A stretch of 64,000 nucleotides of DNA, taken from positions 4,045,001-4,109,000 of the forward strand of contig CM048591.1 in the NCBI GenBank assembly GCA_026413225.1, written 5' to 3'. The DNA comes from Otis tarda. Lineage: Eukaryota; Chordata; Aves; Otidiformes; Otididae. How positions within the stretch are numbered: the first letter of the stretch is position 1; each line of letters begins with the position of its first letter. Under the pieces are notes generated by a model that saw nothing but the letters and a program-made list of their open reading frames with translations, made no database searches and was not told where the DNA came from. Below are positions 23,962 to 36,205 of this stretch, in pieces. A program made the translations under genes and the position numbers.

Positions 23962-26526
23962 CTGCAAAGAAAAACAGAAACAGCCTATTTGCTATGTGTC
24001 TTTATTTCATTTGATCCCCTAGCCCTTGAATAAAACTCGGAGCCAGGCAGCTTGCAACAAGCTTCTCAAGAAATTCTTGACTTGGTTTTGCATGGAGTCT
24101 CTCCCTGGGGAGGCAGGATTTTTTTTTTTTTTATGAGATCTTGACATTGTGCATTAACCTGCAGCATTTGCCAGCTCTGGTGAGAAGGCTGCCTTCTCTT
24201 TGTGCATCTGCAGTGGTCTTGGATGGAGATGAGATAGGAGTGGATGGAGATGAGACAGGAGTGGGTGGAGATGAGACATGAGTGGGTAGAGATGAGACAG
24301 GAGTGTGTACCAGAAGCATTCCACTCTACTTTGGGCTATCGTACTGATTGCCTTTTGGCACTTGGGCAAAGAAATTAAACCAAATTTGAAGTTTCTTTAC
24401 ACATGTGGAGAACTTTTTTTTCCCAATCGCTTCAGGCACTAAGTATAGAGATATAACTGTCTCAGAGGTGTTGAGGGCTGAGCTGTGGAAGTTCATGCAA
24501 GCTCCGAGGGTGAAAGGTGGTACCTGATGATTTTAAGCGTTCTGTTTCAATGGGAACCACACCAACCCCCTGGGCAGATGTCCCCTCTCCAGACCAGTTC
24601 TGCGTTTGGCTGAATTGTTCTCCGAGTCTTGCTGTTTTGCCTCACAAGCCAGGAAAATATACAGTATTCAAATCTGTCTTTGGTAAAAAGACCTCAGCTA
24701 ATACACTACTTACCACAGACAACATATTAGTCACTGTTGCTCCCAGGTAGGCACTGAAGAGTGCTGTGGAAAAGAAAGGTAGTTCCTGGTGAGTTTGGTT
24801 GCCCATGGAGGAGAACAGCAAGGACAAACATCTCTCACACTGCCTTGGGTAGCTCAACCAATGTTTATGACCATGCCTGGACACCCCTCTCTTAAAGCTC
24901 TTTCCTTTGCACTGTGTCCCCTCCAACCTGGAGCTCATGGAAAGGATAAAACAAAAAAAAAGTACTGAAGTGATGAAAAATGTGACTATGGAAAGAGAGG
25001 TTTTTAAAAAATGCACTGATATGTGAAGTATGTGGCTTGATGGATGAGGTTAGATAGGAAAATAACCTTTCCACCCCATCTCTCCTGCCTCGAGGGCTAG
25101 AAGGTGGGTCAATGAGATACAAAGCTAAATCTTTTTTATATGAGCACTGAATGAGCAATAGTTTCACTCCCAGCTCACTGTGATATTGCAATTTCATATG
25201 GAATTGCCTTATAAATAATTCCTCAATCATTCTGTGTTGCCTAGCTCATGCCTTTGGTATCCATTTCGATAGACTGGGGAAACTGCACTGTCTAACTACA
25301 GGTGCAACTGATCTCGAGCTCCAGTTTTTTCAAAGTTTAGATATGCCCTTCTCCAAAGAAGGAACTTGAGCTGGTATCTATGTTTGAAAAAAACAATATG
25401 ATTCATACAGCAACATTGAACAGACAAAATTAATGCTTCAAAACTAAGCCTCTGATTTGAAATACCTTAGTTAATCAGCATCCACTAATTGCGGCTCTTC
25501 TTTTGAACACAACTCTTGGCTGAAAGTGAAAGCACTGCTTTTATTTTGTCAAAGTACATTAGATCAATGGCTCCAACATCCCGCTCAATCATTCGTCAGT
25601 CTTGCCTAAGTCCATCTGTCTGTCTAGAGCTGGCCATCTGGCTTCAACTCAACTTTAGTATAAATGCATCTTGTGTCACTTCAAAAAAGAAACACGTCAG
25701 TAGTGAAAACCCGTCGGGTACGTACCACAGGCAATTGCCAGCAGATGTGTCTGCCAGGTGAAAGCGTAGAACATGCCTCCGATCGCGATGCATGAGAGGG
25801 AGCTGTTGTAGCCCCACAAGCCGGAGTAGATTTTGCTAAAAGGTGTTGCCAAGCTCAGTGCTGGAAAATAAGCCAAAGACGTGTGTCATTCCTTAGCCAA
25901 ATAGCTAAAAGCAGCTGAGAAATGGCATGAACCCAAATTTTTAAGGGCTCTAGCCCACACACATACACCAAGTTCCTATTTGTAGTCATGTTGCTGTGGT
26001 CTAAAACTAAAGCCACTTTAATGCCATCATGGTGGAATTTCCCTGGTGCTGCTGAGCTGAATTGGCCACAGAATTTCAGCAGAAGATATATGAGTGAACA
26101 AGTGTACATGTAAACCTTAAATACATCCCTGAGGTCTGCGCATTCAGACTGATGGCTGTGACTTCTATTAAGCTGTTCCTAAATCCATCAGAATATATCC
26201 AGAAATGAAGTATTTAATGGTAAAAAATAATTTCAGCCATAAATACGCTTCTTTCTTCTGAAGATTTCCACCATCGTAAAATGGGGTAAGAGAATGGGGA
26301 AGTCAATCAAAAGAATTCTTAAAACAGAAATGTGTATATGTATATGTATAAAACACAAATCAAGTCCTTACCTGCCAGCATCCCCACTGCTGATCCAATT
26401 GCTGCATGCAGACAAATGAGCGGAGAAGAGATAAATAAAGCAATCAGGAAAATTCCCCCAGTCCAGGGGTTATCACAGCCATAAACCTGGCCTACCCCAA
26501 CAGGAATGGATTGCAGGAGCTGCATG

Positions 26527-26559
<33 letters not shown>

Positions 26560-29500
26560 AAAAGATAATTTGTTATCAGGTTTGTAATTTAATTTTAAAA
26601 CTGAAAATCCCTTGGGATTCACTAGGAGTATGAATGAGAATTGCTGGGTTGATGGAACAGAGCTTGGTTACAGCTTTCTTCAGAATGTTGCATTCCTCCA
26701 CGTGGAGCAGTCCATTTATAGTCCACATAAAATGATGCACCATGGTAAACGCTCTTTTAGAAATGTCACTTTTGTGGCTTGCTATTTCGTGTCAATCAAC
26801 TTCCTTTTCTTAATCATTCCCTGGGAACCCCTCAAAATAGTCCACTGAGCCTTAGGGGAAAGCTGTTACTCTAGTACCTACGTTATTTACCACATTATGT
26901 AGGAGAATATTTTTTTCAAAGGTCCCCCTTTGAATATTAACTGAAAATATGTGAACATGTGCCTGCACTCAAGCTTGTAACCATTCGTCCATAGTAGTAT
27001 TTGGTTGCTCATTTCTAATCAGAAAGATGCAATTTTAAAAACACAGCTCTTTCTGCACGGAAAACTGAAATTAACCTGTGAGTTAACTGGTAGTCTCAGC
27101 ACAACGTTATCTATGGGGCACTGATCAGTATATGCACAGTAATGCGTAATTAGATTCTGGAGGCTCTTTGAAGATTATAATCTAGATCCCACTGTAAATT
27201 AAAGATACAAGATACCAAAAAGATTATTATTTTCAGGCTATCAAAAATGTCAAATCCTAGAGTACATCTCTACATTTTGGATAATAGCGATCTTATAAAG
27301 GGAATTTTGTATTGCCAGGCCATACGGAAGATAGTATGATTCCTAGTGGTTTTCTTTGAAAATCGAGAAGTCTATTTTTAGGGCATCCTACCATTGGCAC
27401 TTCAGCATCCGTCCAGGTGATGTTTGTTGTTGCTGCTGCAGGCTGAATGACAGTTGTAGGGAAGAAGAGGTTGTAGGGTCCTGATGCAGCCAGGTAGAGG
27501 GTCAAGGCCAAGTTGAAAGGCAAGGTGAAGACAGGCAGATCCCACTTACAGAAGACTGAGCCTAAAGCACTGGTGAAAATAGGGCTGAGAGAAAAACAAA
27601 ATGGTCTCAATAGGAGCTTGTTAGCTAGGTAAAAAAAAAAAAAACAGCTCAACAAAAAACAACAACTGCAGAAAATTCACTCTTTTTTTTTTTTTTTTTA
27701 ATAAAGCTGCTTAATTCCCTCAGTTTTTCTGATAAAATCAGAGCTATGCTAGGCTTACTCAGGAGATTTCCTATCCTTCCCAGGGAAGTTAGCAATGTAT
27801 GGACTCCTGCCATTTCTTGCAATCTATGGGATGAATTTGGTGACCATGAAGGGGCCAAGATCCTCCACTCATGTGGAAGATCCAGTGATTTAATGGAGTT
27901 ATTCTACAGCTCAGTTTTTTTTTCCAATAGTACTTTGAACAGACAGAATTTAGGACACCCATGCCAGGTCTGAGTGAACTGTGAAGGTAGCTGTGTGTCC
28001 TTGTTCAAGCTTACAGATCAGAAGTAAAGGCTGACATCAAAGTTGTGCTTATTAAAGGGAGTATAACACTACATGAACTTCAGGCAGATGGATGATATGC
28101 GTGGTTTAGCAATCCCCAACTAATCCAAAGACCAGCTTTCAAAATTTTCGCTGTCCGAATACCTAGCAGATTATGGTGTCATATATATGTAAGTGAAGTA
28201 TTATTAGTTGTTTGTTTTCATTAGCATCAACCATCATGTCTTGGGACCGCTGAACCGTTTCTGTGCCTGGAGAGGTAAGTTTTCATGACATTTTTATATG
28301 GTAGCTTGAATAGATGAAACACTTGTGGTTGATGGTGGTAAGGAATGGTTAAAATAATGTCCCTCTTGAGAAAAAAATGAATTGACGCATTGCAGGAATA
28401 TGGCTAACATTTAGGGCATCAAATAACGTATGACCAGCCGTTGATTTTCTTTTTCCCCATTGAGTTTATTTGTAATTATGTGTGTGTGTGTGCTTTATTT
28501 TTTTGGGGGATTTTTCTTTGAGTTTAAAAGTGCAAATAATGATACAGATTTAGTAGCACATACGTGCCAGTTCTGTTTCTTCCCTATTGTAGTCTGTACA
28601 GTGCATAAAAATACAACGGCTTAGTCTAAGCGTGGGGACACTAGGACTAGAATAAGAAGCAGAAGAGCCATCCAACTTACCATGTCATGGACATCAGTGC
28701 TACCGGCAGCAGAAGCCACCAGTGGTAGTCTCCCTTAGCAGAGAAGACGGCCATAAGCAATCCCACCAAGACCCCATTATAGCCATAGAGGCCTGCTGCA
28801 ATGGCTGATCTGCGTGAAAGAAACAACCATCTAGACATCTTCTCCCCTACGGGTGCTTTGCTCACATCACCCCCTTCCTCCCTATGTCGTTGTGACTCTG
28901 TGCGATGATGGCCTGCCAAGGCTCGTGCACCGACCTTCAATTTCACACGCTTGAGTTGCATATCCTCTCAGCCCCAGCTACCCCTTCTGCAGTTACGTCC
29001 AGTGTCCCTTTCCATCAGATGCAGCGTGTGGAAAGATCTGTCTGGTCCTACCAGATCAGATACATAGCCAGCGAAGGCTGGATATATGCTTTTTCTCCAT
29101 GTCACTCGTTTAACACATAAATCAGCACTGAAGTGACAATCTGGTTTTGAAGGAGAAAAGAATGGACTTACCTGTCCTGACCCAGAATAAGTCCTGTTAA
29201 AGTTGAGATAACAGTTCCTAAACAGCCTGTGAGTGTCCACCATGGGTTCTGCACCAGGAAGCCAGCAACTACGACAAGCCCACTGAGGGGATTGTTGACA
29301 AACATCACCTGGGATATCCCACGCAGCACCCAGTCAATAAACTGGATCATGAGAGGTTTATCTGGGAGAGATCAAATTAAATAATAATAAAATACCCTCG
29401 AAATACGCAGATGATACTGATTCGGGATGGTTTTTTTGAAACTCAGGAAGAATTTCGGCAGTGGAACTTGGTAGCACGACTGAAGCAATGAATCAACAAG

Positions 29501-30221
29501 ATTGCAAAACCTGACTGGGATTTATTAAGGTCTATATTGAAGTCTTACAACTGGAACGCTGAGATGAACAGTGTGGTTGCCAGAGTCCTGTGTTATAAAC
29601 CTGGACCGGTTTCTTGTGAACCAGCTAATTTATGATGTCTGTGCCTCAGATGGCAAATCGTGTGTGTATCCTGTTGCTGATTTATTATGGGGACCAAACA
29701 CACCTACCTATGTGTAATTTAACTTCACAGTGGCATTAGGCTTGACAGAAACTGCTCAGCTGAAAGGGCAGGGAGCGTTATGAAGAATGGCAGAGCACAG
29801 AATAACCATCCCGGGCTATGTTCTGAGGGACTAAATTCACTTTGTACATGGCATGTTGGGAGGAAAATGTCATCTCAGTCATCCTCAAGATTTAAGCAGT
29901 ATGTGGATCTCTGCACAAAGCTGACTTTTCCCCTACAAAACAGAAATAAATCAGGGCAGAGGTAGTTTCTGTACTACTCTAACATGAATCACATTACTGA
30001 GAAGTTAGTTATTACTCCTTTGATATAATTCTTCTTTGGAATCCACTAATCAGTCATGATGAAGTAGCTTTACCTTTTAGCCAGGCTCCAAATTCCTTCA
30101 TGTCTCCAGTGATGTACCCAATAGCTCTGCAGAGTCTCTTCCCAGCTTTGCTCAGTGGATTCTGCTTTATTGGCTTTCTTTCCCCCTTGGTTTCTGTCTT
30201 GACATCAATGCTGTTTTCCAT
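23785..30221 (-). CDS. SLC14A1: urea transporter, SLC14A1 (UT-B)-like, 8 coding exons
   Basis: Facilitative urea channel of the plasma membrane. Joining exons 30221-30074, 29361-29172, 28809-28681, 27584-27392, 26519-26372, 25860-25726, 24763-24714 and 23961-23785 gives an open frame of 389 codons, the length I recall for human UT-B. All introns are GT-AG. The family signature LPxxTxPF appears as LPVFTLPF (172-179). The second repeat has VPSGTWSF (334-341), which keeps the pore threonine (T338) but changes the flanking Leu and Pro. NIT at 210 is the likely N-glycosylation site. GISQV, GLYGYN and CPIF favour SLC14A1 over SLC14A2. The start ATG has a strong context (A at -3, G at +4). The N-terminus [11 protein letters not shown] somewhat recalls mammalian UT-A2, so phylogeny should settle the orthology. 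Confidence 0.93.
24221..24304. repeat. 21-bp minisatellite, 4 units, in the last SLC14A1-like intron
   Basis: Four consecutive 21-bp units with consensus GG(A/G)TGGAGATGAGACAGGAGT and one to three differences between units. Confidence 0.93.
24714..24763 (-). CDS. SLC14A1: SLC14A1-like, coding exon 7
   Basis: A 50-bp micro-exon, acceptor TCCACAG, donor GTG/GTAAG. Encodes [17 protein letters not shown] (first codon split). It keeps the frame exactly. Confidence 0.93.
25726..25860 (-). CDS. SLC14A1: SLC14A1-like, coding exon 6
   Basis: 135 bp, acceptor TTTCCAG, donor TGTG/GTACG. Encodes [17 protein letters not shown] and [11 protein letters not shown]. Confidence 0.95.
26372..26519 (-). CDS. 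SLC14A1: SLC14A1-like, coding exon 5
   Basis: 148 bp, acceptor CATGCAG preceded by a long T tract, donor GCAG/GTAAG. Encodes [19 protein letters not shown] and [10 protein letters not shown], the start of repeat 2. Confidence 0.95.
26532..26557. repeat. poly(A) run of 26 (poly(T) on the gene strand)
   Basis: Lies 12 bp upstream of exon 5 of the SLC14A1-like gene, where on the minus strand it forms the polypyrimidine tract before CATGCAG. Confidence 0.9.
27392..27584 (-). CDS. SLC14A1: SLC14A1-like, coding exon 4
   Basis: 193 bp, acceptor CTCTCAG, donor ATG/GTAGG. Carries the first signature LPVFTLPF and the extracellular loop with NITW. Confidence 0.95.
28681..28809 (-). CDS. SLC14A1: SLC14A1-like, coding exon 3
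   Basis: 129 bp, acceptor ACGCAG, donor ATG/GTAAG. Encodes [17 protein letters not shown] and DYHWWLLLP. Confidence 0.95.
29172..29361 (-). CDS. SLC14A1: SLC14A1-like, coding exon 2
   Basis: 190 bp, acceptor CCCAG, donor CAG/GTAAG. Encodes about residues 50-112 with [15 protein letters not shown] and NPWWTLTG, the first membrane segments of repeat 1. Confidence 0.95.
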
Positions 30222-30230
30222 GTTGATGTT
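30074..30230 (-). CDS. SLC14A1: SLC14A1-like, first coding exon
   Basis: Encodes residues 1-49 plus one base of codon 50, from the ATG at 30221. It is mostly the cytosolic N-terminus, ending [15 protein letters not shown]. The donor is AAAAG/GTAAAG. The acceptor lies in the 5' UTR after a T-rich tract, at TCAG (exon from 30230) or six bases earlier (from 30236). Confidence 0.88.
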
Positions 30231-33200
30231 CTGACCCTTTGGTAAAAGGGAATAAAAAAAAAAAAAGACAGTTCATTACAATGCCTCTTACTGATCTCTG
30301 TTTATTCTATTACATATTATTGCTCACCACAAGTTGTTCTGGAGACAGAAGGAGGAAAATCCTTACTCTGAACACTTGATTCTCATGTCTCCATGAAGTT
30401 CATGTGCTCCTGGGAGCCTGCACTATACTTGCAGACTTTCACGCAGTCATAGGTTTGAATACAATGAACCACTGAGCCTTGTGTCATAGTGTGTTATCTG
30501 ATTTTAACACCCTGCTCAGCTATACCTTGTTTTCTGGAAATCAAGCAGCTCTTAATTTAAAGGGTGACTTCAAGAAGAGCAAGACGGCAAGCAAGACGGC
30601 ATTAGAGGACACTGGCTTCACGGAAGTTGAAGCTTACCTTGAGATTCAACTTCACAGAGACCTACCACATCTAGGAAGCTGCTTCGATGATTAAGTTTCC
30701 TCTGCTGCTTAACCCGTATTTCCAGTTTGAGTTTATCCATCAGCCATCAAGAACAGATACCTAAAGTTAGGTTTGTAGGTCTTTATACTGTCATCTATTG
30801 GGATCGTTTCAACTTTTCTCATGAGCTTGAGGGTTGTTCATGGTGCCTTACTCCGTTAGTCATATTCCAGTTCATTATTTGTTTAAGAGCCAATTTTCAA
30901 TATGAAGTCAGCAAATTAAAATCAGCCAAACCCTTCCCTGGGGTGTACTCAGTTTCCTGAAGAGTAGGACTAATTCTGGTAATTGTCAAGACAAATAAAA
31001 CACAAGGCAAGGTACGTTCTTGAGTGAATACAGAGCCAGAGCTGCTTCAGGTCTCACTGGTGAGTAATAGCTTGTGCAAGAAGTAAAGAATTTATGTTGT
31101 GAGTTAATAGTCTAAATAAGATCACACTAGCACATAATTATTGGATTTAGCCCTTCACTCCCTTGCAACTTCTTGGCAGCTGGGGAAGAGAATCCATACT
31201 TCAGAAACACAAGTGCTGAGTACTTCAGCTAAAGCAGCCTTGCCCCTGAGTGTTACACTTGCAGACCCCAACATGTGGTTAAGCAGCTCTGAGTCTTGTG
31301 GGGAAATGACTGGTCAATGTACATCCTAGCCAGTTTCTTACTCTATGTTTTTGGAAGGCTGATGGTGACGTTTCTGGAAGCAGCAAATATTTCCACAAAT
31401 GATAAATAGATATTTTCTGCCTTCTGGAAGCACCCTGCTAATGCAAGGATAGGTTCCACATGGAAGAGGCTGAAGACAGGAGCAGTACCTAGAAGAGTGT
31501 TGAATTTGACTTTGTGTAGGACACGAAGACAAGGAGCTTAACTAGAGGAGGAAGAAAAGAAAAGGATGAGAGTGTGGCTACTGATGGTGTCTCGGTTCTA
31601 GAAGGCTTTTTCCTGGCTCAGTTATAATTCATTACCTTGATTCATTAACCTTCACTTTTCTCATATTTTATTCTGAAATAATAGAATAAGTGAATTGGAT
31701 TCACTTTCAGTTAAATCAAAATTTCCAGCCAAGATAAATGTTCTTCATTTGGTGAAGGTGCATGTACATTTTCAATTTAAATAATCTTCCCCTTTATGTT
31801 ACTTAGGCTTTCTCTGTTGCTAATCCATAAAGTCAAGGGGTGTTGCATTTGCATTTGCAGAGTGATGTTATGTGTCCCGTGCTAGGATGCCCAATATGTT
31901 TCCCTGCATGCTGAGCAAGGGGCTGTTTGCACCACAGGAGCCTGGAGATGTTCTACAGCACGGGATGTAATGTATGTGTGAAGCGTCAGAGCCGCTTTCT
32001 GGCCCACTCACATGGTGGAGAAGAAAACGGGTCAAATTGGAAACCCTAATTCATCAAAACTTTGAGTTGCTTTGCCGTAGGAAGGACTGAACTTCCCAGT
32101 GAGGCAACATGAATTCAGTGCTTTGCTCAATCAGGACCAGAATGAACGGGAAAGGACTTCTCCAGTGGTGAGTGCCTGAGTGGAATTTAGTTTCTTTCTT
32201 GTGCAAGGTAATTTTTATGCTAGAATAATTACACCCTGTAAGTCGCTGTGAGATGTGGAGCCTTTTATCTGCTGTTGAGGCTATTTGGCAGTGCATGGGC
32301 TGTGCGAGGCAGCACTGCATTGTGCAAGTCTGAGACTGGAGAACTCCTTTACTCTGGGTTTTCATGGGCACAAATGAAGTCAGCTTGATACGTTTGGCAC
32401 AGCAGAAAGACCAGGTAACCAGGTGAGTCACTCCCACCCGCCTGGCTTGAACTTCACCCCCAATGACAGCTGCATCAATGTCCTGCATACCTGTTCAAAA
32501 TAATATTCAATATTATTTTGAATATTCAGAATATTCAAAATCACAGTGATTGGGGGGTGATCACGGGTACCTTCTGGCCTCTGTGCTGGTCAAACTTACG
32601 TTCATTATGTCCCTGTTTATCAAGTGATGTGTCTCTGTAGAGAGGCATCACCTGAACTGCAGTTCAAGAAGGATTTTAAAAACATTTTTTTTTTAAATTC
32701 CTTATTTCTAATAGTCTTGGAAAATGTTTTTTGACCACAGATTCTTAACTAAGTGTGGTGTAAGTCCTACCAGCAGACACGCAGCTTGAAGTGCACTGCC
32801 TGATCCCATGTATGCTCTGGAGAGGTGCTCCAGACAAGCATTTGGTAAGAAATACAGTGTGGGCTCCCGATGCTGGTGTGTAACTGGTGTGATGCAGGAG
32901 CAGCAGGACCCAGGCAGAGCAAATCTGAATGTGATTTTAGTCTCTGTGGTGCAAGTGCTCCAATTATTATTATTTTTTTTTGTACCATGGAAAATGAGAG
33001 CTGTATTTGGGGCTTTGCTGCTTTTCTCCTGTGATTCCAGTTGTTTGCTGCTTCCTCTTGCCTGGATATCTTTGTGCTGTTGGGTAATAACTCAGTGCCA
33101 TCCTCACTAAGGATGCTCACGTAAGCAAGAGGGAATGTTTGCAGATAAAAGCATCTAAATACTTTTGTATCAGCTATGAAATGGAGCCTGTGAGAATACA

Positions 33201-34521
33201 AAAAAACCCCAAACCAAAACAAAACCCAGATGATGTTTCTCTTGCATGAAAATGAAATAATCAGAAGGCCAAGAAGCAAATATATTGGGTTTTTTAATCA
33301 TCTTTTCAGAGTTAATAAATGTCCTGTAGCAAAGCACTGATGTTAGGCAACTTCATGTCTCCCTAAATCAATATACTTTTTTTTTTTATTCACGTACCGA
33401 AATGGAGAAAAGCCCGTCACACATTGACAATGTGTTACGCGCAGCAAGAGTGGTGCTGCGCTTGCAGCTGGGAAAGGAACAGAGGCTTTTATTTGGCTAA
33501 TTGCTTTAATATTCCCAGGTAATTGTTATTTCCAAGCTGGTGTCTGTGTTGCTAGGTGTTGGGTTTTTGTCTCTGAAAATGCAGCGAAATTATCTAGTAC
33601 TTTCTCTTCTTCCTGGAATTTTCCTCTCTCCCTGACAAAATTCAAGCTACTCTGTAAATCAAGAGGATTTAAATTACTGTGTGGTATTTATTTGTCCAAG
33701 GAACTGCTACCGCACAATTACAGCCATTGTATCTTGCATTCTCTGAATTGTTGCTGTGAAGGGTACGGGCAGCCAGCTCTGTGTGCAGCTGTGTTTTTAG
33801 AGGAATTCCTGCATCCAAGTACAATAGGAGGAAAGGGCCAGACTCTCAGCAGCTCTGATTCCAGCCTGTGTAATGTCAGCAGGGTTTTAGTAAAGCTGGG
33901 TAACCGTAGTGTTGTGTTGTGTGTAGGAACACACACATGCACAAGCACACTGCCCAAAACACAGAGATTGTAATGCACTTGACCCTCACTGAGAAATAAG
34001 TTCAGCTTTTCCCATAGAAGATACATTTCAAACCATTAGTTCAAAAGAAAGTTTATCCCTCAGATTCAAGCATTCATTAATCCTTTTCGCAATTCGATTT
34101 TCAGAGATCCATCTCTGGGGGACAGAGAAATCCAGAGATACTATCACATTAACTATGTATTATTACTATTTGGGCACTTTTCATTTTGCAGAATAGAAAG
34201 GCAGTAAAAAGAGATGTTAAAGAGTTACAGTTTTGGTTTTTCTTTTTCTTTTTTTTTTTGTCTCAAAGGTTCAGCCAACTGGGCTAAGCAGCGCTAATAA
34301 GTCCTCACCCTGCTAGAAAATTCTCAATAATTGAAATTCTTGTGACATTCCCTAACCTCTGAGCTCCTCTTGAGCCTCAGCTGCTCTCGCTCAGGAGGAC
34401 TGCTCAAATGCTGTTTGTGAGGTGTTTCGGGAGGGGAGAAAGTTCCAGGTCAGTCAGTAAGTCAGGAACAAGGTGCGTGTTTGTTGCTGTGCATTGAAAG
34501 GAAGGAACAGAGCGCTCTTAC
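30231..34521 (-). other. candidate 5' UTR intron of the SLC14A1-like gene
   Basis: If the exon at 34522-34590 is joined to the exon at 30230, this 4.3 kb is an intron. It contains the palindrome cluster at 32494-32541 and otherwise nothing I recognise. Confidence 0.35.
32494..32541. repeat. two overlapping perfect palindromes
   Basis: 32494-32507 (TTCAAAATAATATT) is the exact reverse complement of 32509-32522. 32515-32527 (ATTTTGAATATTC) is the exact reverse complement of 32529-32541. Each has a one-base centre, and they share bases 32515-32522. The structure could form alternative hairpins. Confidence 0.93.
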
Positions 34522-34590
34522 CTCTCCGATGAGTTCAGGGGTAGCTGTTGCGTTGCTGGCTAGGACAGAAGAAAAGCAGGGGTAAAAGAC
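34522..34590 (-). other. SLC14A1: candidate non-coding first exon of the SLC14A1-like gene
   Basis: It ends in a strong donor (GGAGAG/GTAAGAG at 34522). A transcription start is expected near 34590, about 30 bp past a TATA box. No ATG lies in it, consistent with a 5' UTR exon. An acceptor-like TTTTCTTCTGTCCTAG ends at 34560, so it could instead be a 38-bp internal exon. The link to the gene is inference. Confidence 0.4.
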
Positions 34591-34615
34591 TGGGAAAAAG
34601 AAAATGCCCCACCAG

Positions 34616-34623
34616 CTTATATA
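34616..34623 (-). promoter_or_regulatory. candidate TATA box
   Basis: TATATAAG on the minus strand, followed at the right distance by a possible start site and then a strong splice donor. The first coding exon lies 4.4 kb downstream. Confidence 0.45.
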
Positions 34624-35886
34624 GGCTAGCGTGGCTCCTGTCCTGATATTACTAATTAGTTTTTCTCCTCCCACTTGGTGAACTCCAAGCAAATGTTCAG
34701 AAGGTTCCCTCTTGAATTCTCCACCTTTCCTCTTGCTCTGTCCTTGGTCTTTTGCCAACAGCCTCTCCAAATGTCCTCTCCCCTGCTGATTTTTTTTTTT
34801 TTTTTTTAACTAACTCTCCTTTAACTCTGTCCTTTCTCCTCCTCCATGACTTAAAAAGACCCAAGGCTTCAAAGCAGCCTCTGTATATACCTGAGCTCGA
34901 CCTCTCCAGTGTTATTCTCCTCATCCAAGGCAGGTCAGCATCCTTTCCTCTCAAAACACTCACCTGGGAGTGTGCAGTGTTCAGCAGCCTGTCAAGTTTT
35001 CCTGTTTCTGGATGGTTTTTAGAGGTACTATTCTGTTAACACACTGGAGTGAAGGATCTGGTGACCTTCTGTTGTTTAATTGCTTTTTATCAGTTATTTT
35101 AGATATCGAAGGGGGATTTTTCCTTCTTTGTTTTTTTTTTTTTTTTTTTTTTCACCCTGGCCTCCCTGGCTTTCTGGAGGAATCAGGAATATGAGAAGTG
35201 TGGAATATTTGAGAGGTTCATAAGTCTGTGAAAATTCCTGTGAAAGGCAGAGAAGAGGCTGGAGAGGGAAGTCTTGAAAGACTGAATTACAGGAGAAAGG
35301 GCAGAGAAAAAGCTGGCAAGCTTAAAGGACCACGGTTTGATTCACTTTAGGACTCTTTTACAGTGATGGTAAAAAGCGATGCTTTGTTTAGATTATCAAA
35401 GAGCTGGTTAATAAGTAACAGGATTGCAGTCTACTGATGGCTGTATGGGAATGAGGTCCCTGGTCCCTGGCAGCAGTCTGCTCCGGGAACGAAAGGCAGA
35501 GGAGCGATGTTCTCCACTGCCATGTGACGGGTTCACTGGATCATAGGTGCAGCCGGCCATGGGGAGGGTTTAACTACTGCAGCAGTCACCTTAAGGAATC
35601 CCTAAATTTCTAACAATTACCTTCTAAAAGGGTCTGGGTCAGATTCCAGACTGGGTGATGGAGTCGGGTGCAGGAATGCCTGCCCGTGGCTGCGTGCCTT
35701 AGCCGGCCAAAGCACTCCTGGCTGCCTGAGGACAGAAATTCCCTGTAGGATTGGTATAGAAGAGTTGGAACAGTTGAAAACCTTTGAGATGTAATTCAGT
35801 CCATGCCAAGTTAGGTGCCCACTGCTAACCTCTAGTGCTGAGCACTCAAGGACGTAGGTATCTACTCCAGTCTTTTGGGCCTTGGG
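34624..35886. other. non-coding DNA, nothing recognised
   Basis: Contains T-rich runs near 34790 and 35130 and no exon or repeat I recognise. Confidence 0.4.
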
Positions 35887-36205
35887 ATTAGAATAATTTG
35901 GGTTGGAAGGGACCTTTAAAGGCCATCCAGTCCAATCTTCTGCAAGGAGCAGGGACATCTCCAACCGGATCAGGTTGCTCAGAGCCTCATCCAACCTGGC
36001 CCTGAATGTTTGCAGCGATGGGGCATCCACCACCTCTCTGGGCAACCTGGGCCAGTGTTTCACCATCCTCAGTGTAAAAAATGTCTTCCTTACATATAGT
36101 TTAAATCTACCTCTTTCTATTTTAAAACCATTATCCCTTGTCCTATCACAATAGGCCCTGCTAAAAGGTTTCTCCCCATCTTCCTTAAAAGCCCCACTTC
36201 AAGGT
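35887..36205 (-). mobile_element. CR1 LINE, 3' end
   Basis: Matches the 3' UTR and the last coding residues of the CR1 at 16.8 kb (GGTTGGAAGGGACCTTTAAA, CCACCTCTCTGGGCAACCTG, CCTTGTCCTATCACAATAGG). The terminal ATTCTATG repeat has decayed. It stops around the CR1 position at which the block at 37160 begins, which suggests one element split by about 950 bp. Confidence 0.85.

Noticed and set aside
26520..27391. Intron 4 is 872 bp in both urea-transporter genes (also 52739-53610)
   Set aside because: The intron ends show no sequence similarity between the two genes, so equal length is probably coincidence rather than recent gene conversion.
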